This document shows positions 35,095 through 41,816 of a DNA stretch of 64,000 bases, piece by piece. The stretch is from Dyella tabacisoli (lineage in GTDB: Bacteria > Pseudomonadota > Gammaproteobacteria > Xanthomonadales > Rhodanobacteraceae). The position numbers and the translations under genes are program-made. The notes below the pieces were generated by a model, which saw only the letters and a program-made list of their open reading frames with translations, was not told the origin of the DNA and made no database searches. The stretch spans positions 72,008 through 136,007 of the forward strand of contig NZ_KZ857184.1 in the NCBI RefSeq assembly GCF_003350925.1, read 5' to 3'. Positions within the stretch are counted from its first letter, which is position 1; the number at the start of each line of letters is the position of its first letter.

Positions 35095-35118
35095 GTCCAC
35101 TCTGGGTCGAAAGTGGAC
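35095..35118 (-). repeat. TGTCCGCTT palindrome, copy 2 (compensated variant)
   Basis: GTCCACTC TGGGTCGA AAGTGGAC: the usual GTCCGC/GCGGAC stem is changed on both arms to GTCCAC/GTGGAC, so pairing is kept. It directly abuts the attC site at 35119. Confidence 0.8.
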
Positions 35119-35178
35119 ACTCAACGCCTGAATTAGGCCGTGCCGCGAAGCGGTGTCGGCTTGAATGAATTGTTGGGC
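35119..35178 (-). repeat. Integron attC site (59-base element) after YCII gene
   Basis: ACTCAAC (RYYYAAC, 35119-35125) and GTTGGGC (GTTRRRY, 35172-35178) bound a 60-bp imperfect palindrome containing GCCGCGAAGCGG and CGGCTTGAATGAATTGTTGG. From memory it aligns along its whole length with the attC of aadA cassettes, differing mainly by transitions. Orientation matches a minus-strand cassette whose gene is the YCII protein. Confidence 0.8.
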
Positions 35179-35200
35179 CATACAGCCCGGCAAACCCCTA

Positions 35201-35566
35201 TTAAGACTCCGGATCGAACATGATCTCGCGAACCTCCTGCGTGCAGCGACACGCAGCGGCGATCCTGGCAGCCAAAATATGCGCCTCTTCGCGTGAAGAA
35301 ACCTCAATGATCGAAAACCCGCCAATAACTACCTTTGCCTCCTGCACAGGCCCGGCTGTGATAGTCCCGTCTGTCGCAACAATGGTCGATTGTTGGCGCT
35401 CTACACCGCAGCCGAAGATCCAGACTCCTGCGGCCTTTGCCTCACGAAGCACCTTATGTGCTGCCTCGCCGACCAATGGCATATCTTCCTCAGGGATATG
35501 GTCCATCGAGCCGTCGTCAAATGAAATCAAGTACCGTTGAGTCGCAACTTTGGCATCAGTGGTCAT
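35201..35566 (-). CDS. YCII-related domain protein (integron cassette gene)
   Basis: A 121-aa cytoplasmic protein: QRYLISFDDGSMDHIPEEDMPLVGEAAHKVL, then GVWIFGCGVERQQSTIVATDGTITAGPVQEAKVVIGGFSIIEVSSREEAHILAARI matches the YCII/DGPF fold (dimeric ferredoxin-like). Members are enzyme-like but largely uncharacterised. An attC site lies 22 bp after its stop codon, so it is an integron-type cassette. Upstream, CTACCTATTAGACG at 35627-35640 resembles the boundary motif at 52571-52586. Confidence 0.8.
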   Translation of the reverse strand: MTTDAKVATQRYLISFDDGSMDHIPEEDMPLVGEAAHKVLREAKAAGVWIFGCGVERQQSTIVATDGTITAGPVQEAKVVIGGFSIIEVSSREEAHILAARIAAACRCTQEVREIMFDPES

Positions 35567-35688
35567 GAGAGCCCCTCTATAGATCGGATCAGGCTACCAG
35601 CCGCAGTGACTAGCTTGACTTGATCCTACCTATTAGACGAGAGAGGGCTCACGGGATCGACATGGCGTACATGTATCGCGTCCAACTA

Positions 35689-35716
35689 AGGTCCGCTTCG
35701 GGTCGGAAGCGGACCT
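35689..35716 (-). repeat. TGTCCGCTT palindrome, copy 3
   Basis: AGGTCCGCTT/AAGCGGACCT, 10-bp perfect stem, loop CGGGTCGG. Its last base is the first base of the TAA stop (complement) of the TPR gene. Confidence 0.88.
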
Positions 35717-36513
35717 TACCGCCGCCAGAATTTCCACCATGGATTGGCTTGACGACTACCGTTGGCGGCGTGATCGCCCTTCTCTGAAGACGACAAATCA
35801 CTGCTTGCGCTCGGTCCTTGTGCCTTCATTCTCGACTGCGTGAGGAAACGAACATAAAGATCTCGATGCTCGGGAAAGCGGGCCGCACCTTCCTTAAACG
35901 CGGCTGTCGCCTTATCCAAAAGGCCCAGCTTCATCAAGCATTCCCCTCGAGAAAAGAATGCTGCGTTTCCTATTGGATTGACTCGCAGCGATTCTTCGAA
36001 TCCTCGTAGAGCGGCTGCAAAGTCGCCCAGCTCCATGTAAGTGAAAGCACGGTTATCGATGGCTTCGTAAAACAGGGGAAAGGTGTCGATTGCCCTTGTG
36101 TATAGGTCAATAGCGCTTTGCCGCTCACCCGCCTCACCAAGTGCGCACGCTCGGCGGTAAAGCTCATTCGCTTGTGACACCAAGCTGCGCATGTCCTGAC
36201 TCGTTGCGGTCGCGTATCGCGAGAAGTCCGTCAGCTTTAGGTATTCATGAAATCCTCCAAGCTCACGGTCACGCACCGCGGTTGAACAAAGTACTTCCCA
36301 GCCAGATCGATACGCTTGCGCAGCCATGGGGGCATGCCACGCGACTACATTCAGGGACTCTATGGTCTCTGCAGTGGGGCGCCCTGGTGATGGCTCATAG
36401 AACATGCAATGGAAAACCTGACTGTTATCTGGCCACTCGTCGATAGCCAGAATTTTGACCACAGACCAAGAATCTTCGGCCTTCTGGCCAATCAGAACAT
36501 CACCAGCCTTCAT
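35716..36513 (-). CDS. TPR-repeat protein, hypothetical
   Basis: A 265-aa protein starting MKAGDVLIGQKAEDSWSVVK (AAAGGG upstream of ATG 36513). The N-terminal ~110 residues form an unassigned domain (FHCMFYEPSPGRPTAETIESLNVVAWHAPM), followed by about three TPRs (ELYRRACALGEAGERQSAIDLYTRAID; AIDNRAFTYMELGDFAAALRGFEESLRVNP; GNAAFFSRGECLMKLGLLDKATAAFKEGAARFP). The stop codon overlaps the downstream palindrome, so its C-terminus (NPWWKFWRR) is at the cassette end. Probably a protein-interaction scaffold; role unknown. Confidence 0.75.
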   Translation of the reverse strand: MKAGDVLIGQKAEDSWSVVKILAIDEWPDNSQVFHCMFYEPSPGRPTAETIESLNVVAWHAPMAAQAYRSGWEVLCSTAVRDRELGGFHEYLKLTDFSRYATATSQDMRSLVSQANELYRRACALGEAGERQSAIDLYTRAIDTFPLFYEAIDNRAFTYMELGDFAAALRGFEESLRVNPIGNAAFFSRGECLMKLGLLDKATAAFKEGAARFPEHRDLYVRFLTQSRMKAQGPSASSDLSSSEKGDHAANGSRQANPWWKFWRR

Positions 36514-36575
36514 TCCCTTTCCCCTATGGAACGTCTATCCAGCCACAAATGACCCGATTCCCACCTTCCAAGAAG

Positions 36576-36599
36576 GTCTGCTTTGGGTCGGAAGCGGAC
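36576..36599 (-). repeat. TGTCCGCTT palindrome, copy 4
   Basis: GTCTGCTT/AAGCGGAC with one T-G pair, loop TGGGTCGG. Between the TPR gene and the 116-aa gene. Confidence 0.82.
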
Positions 36600-36633
36600 A
36601 TTAGCACCGCCAACCGCCTTACACCGTTCAAAC

Positions 36634-36657
36634 GTCCGCGATCGGCCAGGAACGGAC
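36634..36657 (-). repeat. Variant palindrome related to the TGTCCGCTT family
   Basis: GTCCG/CGGAC arms (36634-36638, 36653-36657) around CGATCGGCCAGGAA; the loop lacks GGGTC. 35 bp from copy 4; either a second subtype or a degenerate copy. Confidence 0.5.
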
Positions 36658-36678
36658 ATGAGCAAATGATCGGGCAGC

Positions 36679-37029
36679 TTACCAATCTGTTGCGATCTCG
36701 ATGGCATCCGCCTCTTCGGCTAGCCACCAATTGTCGAACACGGCGACCGCCGGTAGATCACCAAACAAGTTGGTGAACTGGTCACCAAGCAAATCGTGGA
36801 GATCGGTGATGAAACCGGTCTTGCACTTACCGAGGATCAGCGAGCGATAGCCCTCTAGCTTCCCCTCGTATCGGAGGGGCTCCGTCATGACGACAGTGGG
36901 AACTGAAAGCGACTCTGCAAGATCCGCTTCACCGACTTCTGCGAGGCGAGCCAGCAATTGGCTGGAAGCACGAACGACATACGCGCGACGAATTACTGGG
37001 CTCTGTGAGTCCTGCAAATTTTGCGACAC
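36679..37029 (-). CDS. Hypothetical 116-aa protein
   Basis: Reads MSQNLQDSQSPVIRRAYVVRASSQL, EGYRSLILGKCKTGFITDLHDLLGDQFTNLFGDLPAVAVFDNWWLAEEADAIEI. Soluble, mixed alpha/beta, no family recognised. A small cassette-like gene flanked by palindromes 80 bp 3' and 50 bp 5'. Confidence 0.6.
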   Translation of the reverse strand: MSQNLQDSQSPVIRRAYVVRASSQLLARLAEVGEADLAESLSVPTVVMTEPLRYEGKLEGYRSLILGKCKTGFITDLHDLLGDQFTNLFGDLPAVAVFDNWWLAEEADAIEIATDW

Positions 37030-37080
37030 GCCTGGGCTCCTCTAATTGTTGCGAATCTGCGGATCATGCCGTCTGCCCAA

Positions 37081-37106
37081 TAGCCGCTTCGGGTCGGAAG
37101 TAGTCA
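37081..37106 (-). repeat. TGTCCGCTT palindrome, copy 5 (degenerate)
   Basis: TAGCCGCTT CGGGTCGG AAGTAGTCA: loop and inner stem are kept, outer stem is decayed. It overlaps the TGA stop codon of the barstar-like gene (37104). Confidence 0.7.
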
Positions 37107-37379
37107 TTCAAATGTGATCGTCACATGCCTGGATTCGACCGCCAAATCCCGTAGGAAGCGGCAAAGGTGGCCGCCCCCAATAGTCCGCAAGTGGTCAAAA
37201 TCCATCAGCCGAAGAACACACTCGCCCGGCCAACCCGGGCCCCCTCCTAGGATCGCATCGCGGAAAGCATCCATGTTGCAACCGAAACTCGTAGCACCCT
37301 CTGGCCTAACCGCATCCAGATACGCCTGCCAGAACCCAGCCTCATCTCCAACGTCAGCGCATTGAACAGCGAAATCCAT
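37104..37379 (-). CDS. Barstar-like (barnase inhibitor) family protein
   Basis: A 91-aa acidic protein: EAGFWQAYLDAVRPEGATSFGCNMDAFRDAILGGGPGWPGE matches the barstar core (helix, then FGCNLDAFWD and GGxGWP) and LRLMDFDHLRTIGGGHLCRFLRDLAVESRHVTITFE its second half. Barstars bind and neutralise guanyl-specific RNases. No barnase-like toxin gene is adjacent, so this is an orphan immunity-type cassette, as is common in integron arrays. Its stop codon lies inside the downstream palindrome. Confidence 0.75.
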   Translation of the reverse strand: MDFAVQCADVGDEAGFWQAYLDAVRPEGATSFGCNMDAFRDAILGGGPGWPGECVLRLMDFDHLRTIGGGHLCRFLRDLAVESRHVTITFE

Positions 37380-37405
37380 TTCCTTTCCTCGTCGTCGTGT
37401 TGAAG

Positions 37406-37431
37406 TGTCCGCCTCTGGTCGAAAGCGGACA
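37406..37431 (-). repeat. TGTCCGCTT palindrome, copy 6
   Basis: TGTCCGC/GCGGACA with a longer loop CTCTGGTCGAAA; 6 bp 3' of the YcxB-like gene. Confidence 0.8.
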
Positions 37432-37436
37432 TTCTT

Positions 37437-37673
37437 TTAGCCTACTTTACCTCCTGAGGCTCGCACCTTCGCAAGAATGAACGCCTCCAATTCCGGCATC
37501 ACGTCCGTGAGCGGAAGAGTGACGAACTGCGATTTAGAAAGCAGGAGAAGCCGGCAGGCTTTGAGCTGCCATATCTCCGCAATTGCCGACCAAGGGATTG
37601 ATGCGCTACCGGCGCCGGACGATAGCGACAAAGAGCTATCGGAAGCTTCAAGCGTCGCCTGAGGATTGCCCAT
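37437..37673 (-). CDS. YcxB-like C-terminal domain fragment
   Basis: A 78-codon frame: ATLEASDSSLSLSSGAGSASIPWSAIAEIWQLKACRLLLLSKSQFVTLPLTDVMPELEAFILAKV resembles the PH-like C-terminal domain of YcxB-type membrane proteins. The N-terminal transmembrane part is missing. The frame stays open ~60 bp upstream of the only ATG (LSIIATLFKKLQSI precedes it), and no Shine-Dalgarno is seen, so this may be a 5'-truncated gene at a cassette junction. Confidence 0.45.
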   Translation of the reverse strand: MGNPQATLEASDSSLSLSSGAGSASIPWSAIAEIWQLKACRLLLLSKSQFVTLPLTDVMPELEAFILAKVRASGGKVG

Positions 37674-37852
37674 AATAGACTGCAGTTTTTTGAACAGCGT
37701 TGCGATAATGGACAGCGAACAGGGTGATTGAGAAGAAATGCCACAACTAAAATGCTGCCTAAGGAAGGTCTGATCTATTCAGGCCATCTGCTTCACGAGT
37801 CACTTCCATCGGCACGAAAGTCACACAAAGGCATGACTTCTTGGTTTAGGCC

Positions 37853-38380
37853 TCAGCCTGTGGAGGACGCAGGACCGATTTCGGGCGCTTCCAATGAGTG
37901 GATTTTTGCAGCGAACTCATATGCTGGCTCGTAATAGCCGGCATACGTCAGGGCTATTTTGCCGCGCCAAGTGATAGCAAACGAATTCGTATCTTTGATG
38001 CGAGAAAATTCAATGTGATGGTCGACAACGGTGTCGTGACCTAGCAAATAGGCACGAAATACTCTTCTGTCGGGATCTTCCATGTCGCACGGTAGCGGAT
38101 CTAAGTGCAACAGTAGCCCGTCCAGCATACCCAACGAATACTCTTTCAAAGCGCAAACCTTGAAGCCGCAAAAATGCCACGAATTCGAAGAAATGATGCA
38201 GGAGTGATAGTTCCCCCAAACAATGGGTGCCTCCCAGTCTGATGGATACTCGACGCTTTCATCGTCCTCGATATGTCGTTCGGCATTGTATTTATCAGTC
38301 TCCAGATGGAAATGAAACCAAAGGTCGTCGCCCTTGATCTCAGTAGTCCATCGGCGAATTGATAAGAGGCTCCCCAACAC
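37853..38380 (-). CDS. Hypothetical 175-aa protein, start uncertain
   Basis: A soluble protein with GDDLWFHFHLETDKYNAERHIEDDESVEYPSDWEAPIVWGNYHSCIISSNSWHFCGFKVCAL and DRRVFRAYLLGHDTVVDHHIEFSRI. No family recognised; lower GC content than chromosomal neighbours. The only start is GTG 38380 without a clear ribosome site; an ATG in another frame (ATGGACTAC at ~38354) runs into TGA, so a small 5' frameshift is possible. Confidence 0.5.
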   Translation of the reverse strand: MLGSLLSIRRWTTEIKGDDLWFHFHLETDKYNAERHIEDDESVEYPSDWEAPIVWGNYHSCIISSNSWHFCGFKVCALKEYSLGMLDGLLLHLDPLPCDMEDPDRRVFRAYLLGHDTVVDHHIEFSRIKDTNSFAITWRGKIALTYAGYYEPAYEFAAKIHSLEAPEIGPASSTG

Positions 38381-38451
38381 ACCCGTAAATCACGAAGTAA
38401 AGCGCGTCGACCTTCGGCATGATTGCCCTATTGCGCCACCGAGAAAATCGA

Positions 38452-38859
38452 TTAAAGATCTTCCCACAGCACCGAGATAATCCGCCAATGATCTCCGACG
38501 CGGCACAACTGCACAAATTTGCGCCCTTCGCCGCAATAGGGTGCCCCACGTAGCGTCCCGGCCTTTCTATAACGGGATTGCCGGTTGGCTATGTTGCCCA
38601 ACACCGTCGTTTCGGCTTCGACTTCCCATTCATGAAAATCGATCAGCGTACCGTCCGTCAGCATCGTGATGCGAGGCGCCATGAATTCGTCGACGGTCCA
38701 GGATTCGACTCCGTCTAGAGACACGCGGGTAACCCGCCCATCGGGCAGGAACATGCGCCGTACTTCCGCCATCTTCGGCAGCCGCGCTCCGCGATTGTCG
38801 AACGCCGCGTAGAAGGCCGCGGTCAACTCATCAATGCCGACGTGCTTCGGTTCGTCCAT
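38452..38859 (-). CDS. NTF2/SnoaL-like (DUF4440-type) protein
   Basis: A 135-aa protein starting MDEPKHVGIDELTAAFYAAFDNR at ATG 38859 (GGGAG upstream). The cone-shaped NTF2 fold is suggested by LTAAFYAAFDNRGARLPKMAEVRRMFLPDGRVTRV, MLTDGTLIDFHEWEVEAETTVLGNIANRQSRYRKAG and WRIISVLWEDL. Such domains act as small-molecule isomerases or as immunity/association domains. No palindrome directly follows it. Confidence 0.7.
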   Translation of the reverse strand: MDEPKHVGIDELTAAFYAAFDNRGARLPKMAEVRRMFLPDGRVTRVSLDGVESWTVDEFMAPRITMLTDGTLIDFHEWEVEAETTVLGNIANRQSRYRKAGTLRGAPYCGEGRKFVQLCRVGDHWRIISVLWEDL

Positions 38860-39852
38860 ACCCACTCCCTGCCAATAAAAACCAGCAACCCGGTTCGACG
38901 ATAGCTGCTTGCGAGGCCCAATCCAGCGAAGCTCCGCTTTGTGACCCCAAAAGTATTGCACCGAAGTTGCCTGAAGCCTGTCACAGGCAGTCCAGCCTGG
39001 CCCGATAGTTGTTTTCGTACCGTCACTGATGCATGAGAAACACACTTCCAAAGTGACCAAGAGCCCCTTGGAAAGGGCGAAGTGTCTAAGTGTCCACGCT
39101 TATCTATCACCACAGCATTATCGGAAAAGACGGGCCAGGAAACCCCTGACCCCTGTTCCAAGGCCTACTAGCCACGTAAACCGCATAGGAATTGCCGGGG
39201 CGGCGGTGGCGACGAGAAAAAATTCCAAATCGATCAAAAGAACGAACCACACATTCTTCAGATACGCCTGACGAAGGTGGCTCTTCTGTCTATGACGGTT
39301 GAAAGGCAAATTTTTGAAATGCCCGCGTGCAAAAGTAGCGAGTCACGATGTCAGAATGTGACCGTGATCTCCATTGGATCGAATGCGCCTTGTTCTCCGC
39401 CCTTACTTACTTGGCCGCACAAGTCGCCAAGAGGCCATAAGGCGCAGTGACGATGGGAGAGTGCCGATACCACTCACCCACATCTCGATGGCAGGCTTGT
39501 TCTCATTCGGGTTCGAGCAGCAACAAGAAGTTGCCCCACCTCTCTTTCCGATGAAAGCCTTCTAGACGTCTTTTCAGAATTCATGCCTTGGCAGCCATCG
39601 GCTCCCCATGTCGCTGCGGCCGTGTCATTGCGTCTTGATGTGCGAATAATGCGGCATACCTCTCACTCTGAAGTGTGGCGCGGATTTCGCAAGCTTTGCG
39701 AAGGGATCGATCCATAGCGTGCTTCGCCGGAGGTTCAACACTTTGATGTAGCCGATGCGTGTGGCGGGCATGATCGGCCGGGTCCGGACATGGAAGTAAC
39801 TAGAGACGCCTTCGAATGTCTACTTTGGATTCATCATTGGGAGGAATGAAAA
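38860..39852. other. About 1 kb without a convincing gene
   Basis: Only short frames (under 115 codons) of non-protein-like composition are present. The right end holds the promoter and the GGAGGAATG ribosome site of the protease gene. No palindrome copy was found here. Confidence 0.45.
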
Positions 39853-41481
39853 ATGAAGAACGGCTTTCAAATGAAGTTGCTAGCAGCTTCCGTCCTACTG
39901 ATTATTGCGGTAACCGCCGAAGCGAATGACGATGTTCATTCCGGGCAGTCTTCTTCCGCCAGCACATACGATCTAAGCCCATTGCAAGATGGGAAAACCT
40001 ATCGCGGTTTCATTATCACTTATAAGGATGGAAGCACCGAGCGCGGCAATGCCAGTACGGCGGTGCAGAACGTCAGTGCCGCCATCTCCCGCGCCAGACG
40101 CACGATGCCGAACGGAATCAGGGCACATGGGGCGTTGACGAGCAAGGCACCTGGCCTGCAATACGGGCATAAGCTTGCTTCGGGCGCCGACTTGGTGCGC
40201 ACCGAGCGCGTGCTGTCGGACGTTGAGGCATCCGCCATCATCAAGCAGATCGCAGATGATCCGGCAGTGGCGTTCGTGGAGCCGGAATACATGCTGCATG
40301 CTGTCGATGACGCTGTTGAGCCGGATGCCGTTGCGACGTTCACTGCACCCAATGATCCGCATTTCTCTGTCTACCAATGGGATTACGTTGCCGCAGACGG
40401 TACTGGCTTCTTCGACAAGCAGCTCAATGCGCTCGTTGCTAACTGGGGGGGCGCGAATATTCAGAAAGCGTGGAGCTTGGCGGATGGCGCTGGCGTAGTC
40501 ATTGCCAGTTTAGATACGGGCGTGACTAATCATCCCGATTTGAATCTCGCGCTGGCCAATGCTGGCTATGACTTTCTTTCGGATCACACGGTTTCGGGTC
40601 GCGCCGTTGACGGCCGTGCGCCTGGGGGCTGGGATACGGGAGACTGGACGACAAGCAACCAATGTGGGGACGGTGGAGCGGCTGAGAATAGTAGTTGGCA
40701 TGGCACCCATGTCTTCGGCACAGCGGGTGGCCAACTCACCAATAACGGCGTGGGTATGGCGGGTACCGCTTTCAACGCGCAGGTTGTTCCGGTACGTGTG
40801 CTCGGTCATTGTGGCGGCTCGAACGCCGATATTGCCGATGCTATTACCTGGGCATCGGGTGGGCACGTGGACGGAGTGCCTGATAACACCCATCCTGCCA
40901 ATGTCATCAGCATGAGCTTGGGCGGCAGTGGAGAATGTCCTGCCGAAAGTGTGCTGGGAAGTGCAATCAGTGGCGCGATTGGTCGCGGTGTGGCTGTGGT
41001 CGTGGCGGCGGGTAACGAAAACCAGGACGTCGCGACCTCTTCGCCTGCAAATTGTGCAGGTGTTGTCGCAGTAGCCTCGACGGGCATTACGGGCCAGCGT
41101 GCGTTCTACTCAAACTACGGTAGCGGCATCACGCTTGCAGCTCCCGGCGGCGGGGTGTATCGCAACGATGCTTCAGACGGCGATCAGGCCACGACAGGCT
41201 CCATCTGGTCGGCCATCAACGAGGGCACCACAACGCCAGCCGCGGCCGGCTATGGGGCAATGGCCGGCACTTCGCAGGCCACACCTCATGTGGCTGGTGC
41301 GGTTGCTCTGATGCAGAGCTATCGCCTAAGCCTCGGTCAGGCATTACTGACACCGGCGCAGGTGACTTCGATATTGAAGTCGTCCGCGGCGACATCGCAT
41401 GTGAGTAGCGATCAACCCATCGGCGCAGGCATTCTGGATGCCTATAAAGCCGTGCAGATGGCGGGTAGTCAACGCTGGTAG
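39853..41481 (+). CDS. Secreted S8 family (subtilisin-like) serine protease
   Basis: A 542-aa preproprotein: signal peptide (MKNGFQMKLLAASVLLIIAVTAEA), an inhibitor-I9-like propeptide (~45-150: YRGFIITYKDGSTERGNAS...ADDPAVAFVEPEYMLHAV), then the subtilase domain with Asp221 (ASLDTGV), His283 (WHGTHVFG) and Ser474 (GTSQATPHVAGAVALM). VVVAAGNEN gives the oxyanion Asn. It resembles the extracellular proteases of Xanthomonas-type bacteria but lacks a C-terminal P-domain or PPC domain. GGAGGAATG precedes the ATG. One of few plus-strand genes in the accessory region, probably not a cassette. Confidence 0.88.
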   Translation: MKNGFQMKLLAASVLLIIAVTAEANDDVHSGQSSSASTYDLSPLQDGKTYRGFIITYKDGSTERGNASTAVQNVSAAISRARRTMPNGIRAHGALTSKAPGLQYGHKLASGADLVRTERVLSDVEASAIIKQIADDPAVAFVEPEYMLHAVDDAVEPDAVATFTAPNDPHFSVYQWDYVAADGTGFFDKQLNALVANWGGANIQKAWSLADGAGVVIASLDTGVTNHPDLNLALANAGYDFLSDHTVSGRAVDGRAPGGWDTGDWTTSNQCGDGGAAENSSWHGTHVFGTAGGQLTNNGVGMAGTAFNAQVVPVRVLGHCGGSNADIADAITWASGGHVDGVPDNTHPANVISMSLGGSGECPAESVLGSAISGAIGRGVAVVVAAGNENQDVATSSPANCAGVVAVASTGITGQRAFYSNYGSGITLAAPGGGVYRNDASDGDQATTGSIWSAINEGTTTPAAAGYGAMAGTSQATPHVAGAVALMQSYRLSLGQALLTPAQVTSILKSSAATSHVSSDQPIGAGILDAYKAVQMAGSQRW

Positions 41482-41488
41482 ATGAAGC

Positions 41489-41521
41489 CCCCTCCCTTGC
41501 CCCATGTTGGCGAGGGAGGGG
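41489..41521 (+). terminator. Hairpin after protease gene
   Basis: CCCCTCCCT (41489-41497) pairs with AGGGAGGGG (41513-41521), 8 bp after the stop codon. A related sequence (CCCCTCCC...AGGGAG) lies at 54302-54332 after the TonB receptor gene. Confidence 0.5.
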
Positions 41522-41677
41522 ATTCTGAGGCTCATGCCTTTCATTCGGTCCGCGCTAGTTTCTCTCGAGAGAGCATGGCGGAACTCATGCGTATTGGCGA
41601 TGTAGTTTGATGACACCGCACTTGGACGTAGAGATTTGGAGCCACCTGTTCACTAGATCGTGGTCAAGATACGTCAG

Positions 41678-41701
41678 GTCCGCTTTGGGTCGGAAGTGGA
41701 C
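41678..41701 (-). repeat. TGTCCGCTT palindrome, copy 7
   Basis: GTCCGCTT/AAGTGGAC, loop TGGGTCGG, one G-T pair. 116 bp 3' of the GH31 stop codon. Confidence 0.8.
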
Positions 41702-41816
41702 ACTCGCAACATGGCAAGCCCCACAAACTGTCAATGCCACACCCGACCAAGTGACCTGGTGCATCGCGGCCCCACCCTTGGCGGCGCCGGCAACCTATGC
41801 CGCGCTCCATGCACTC

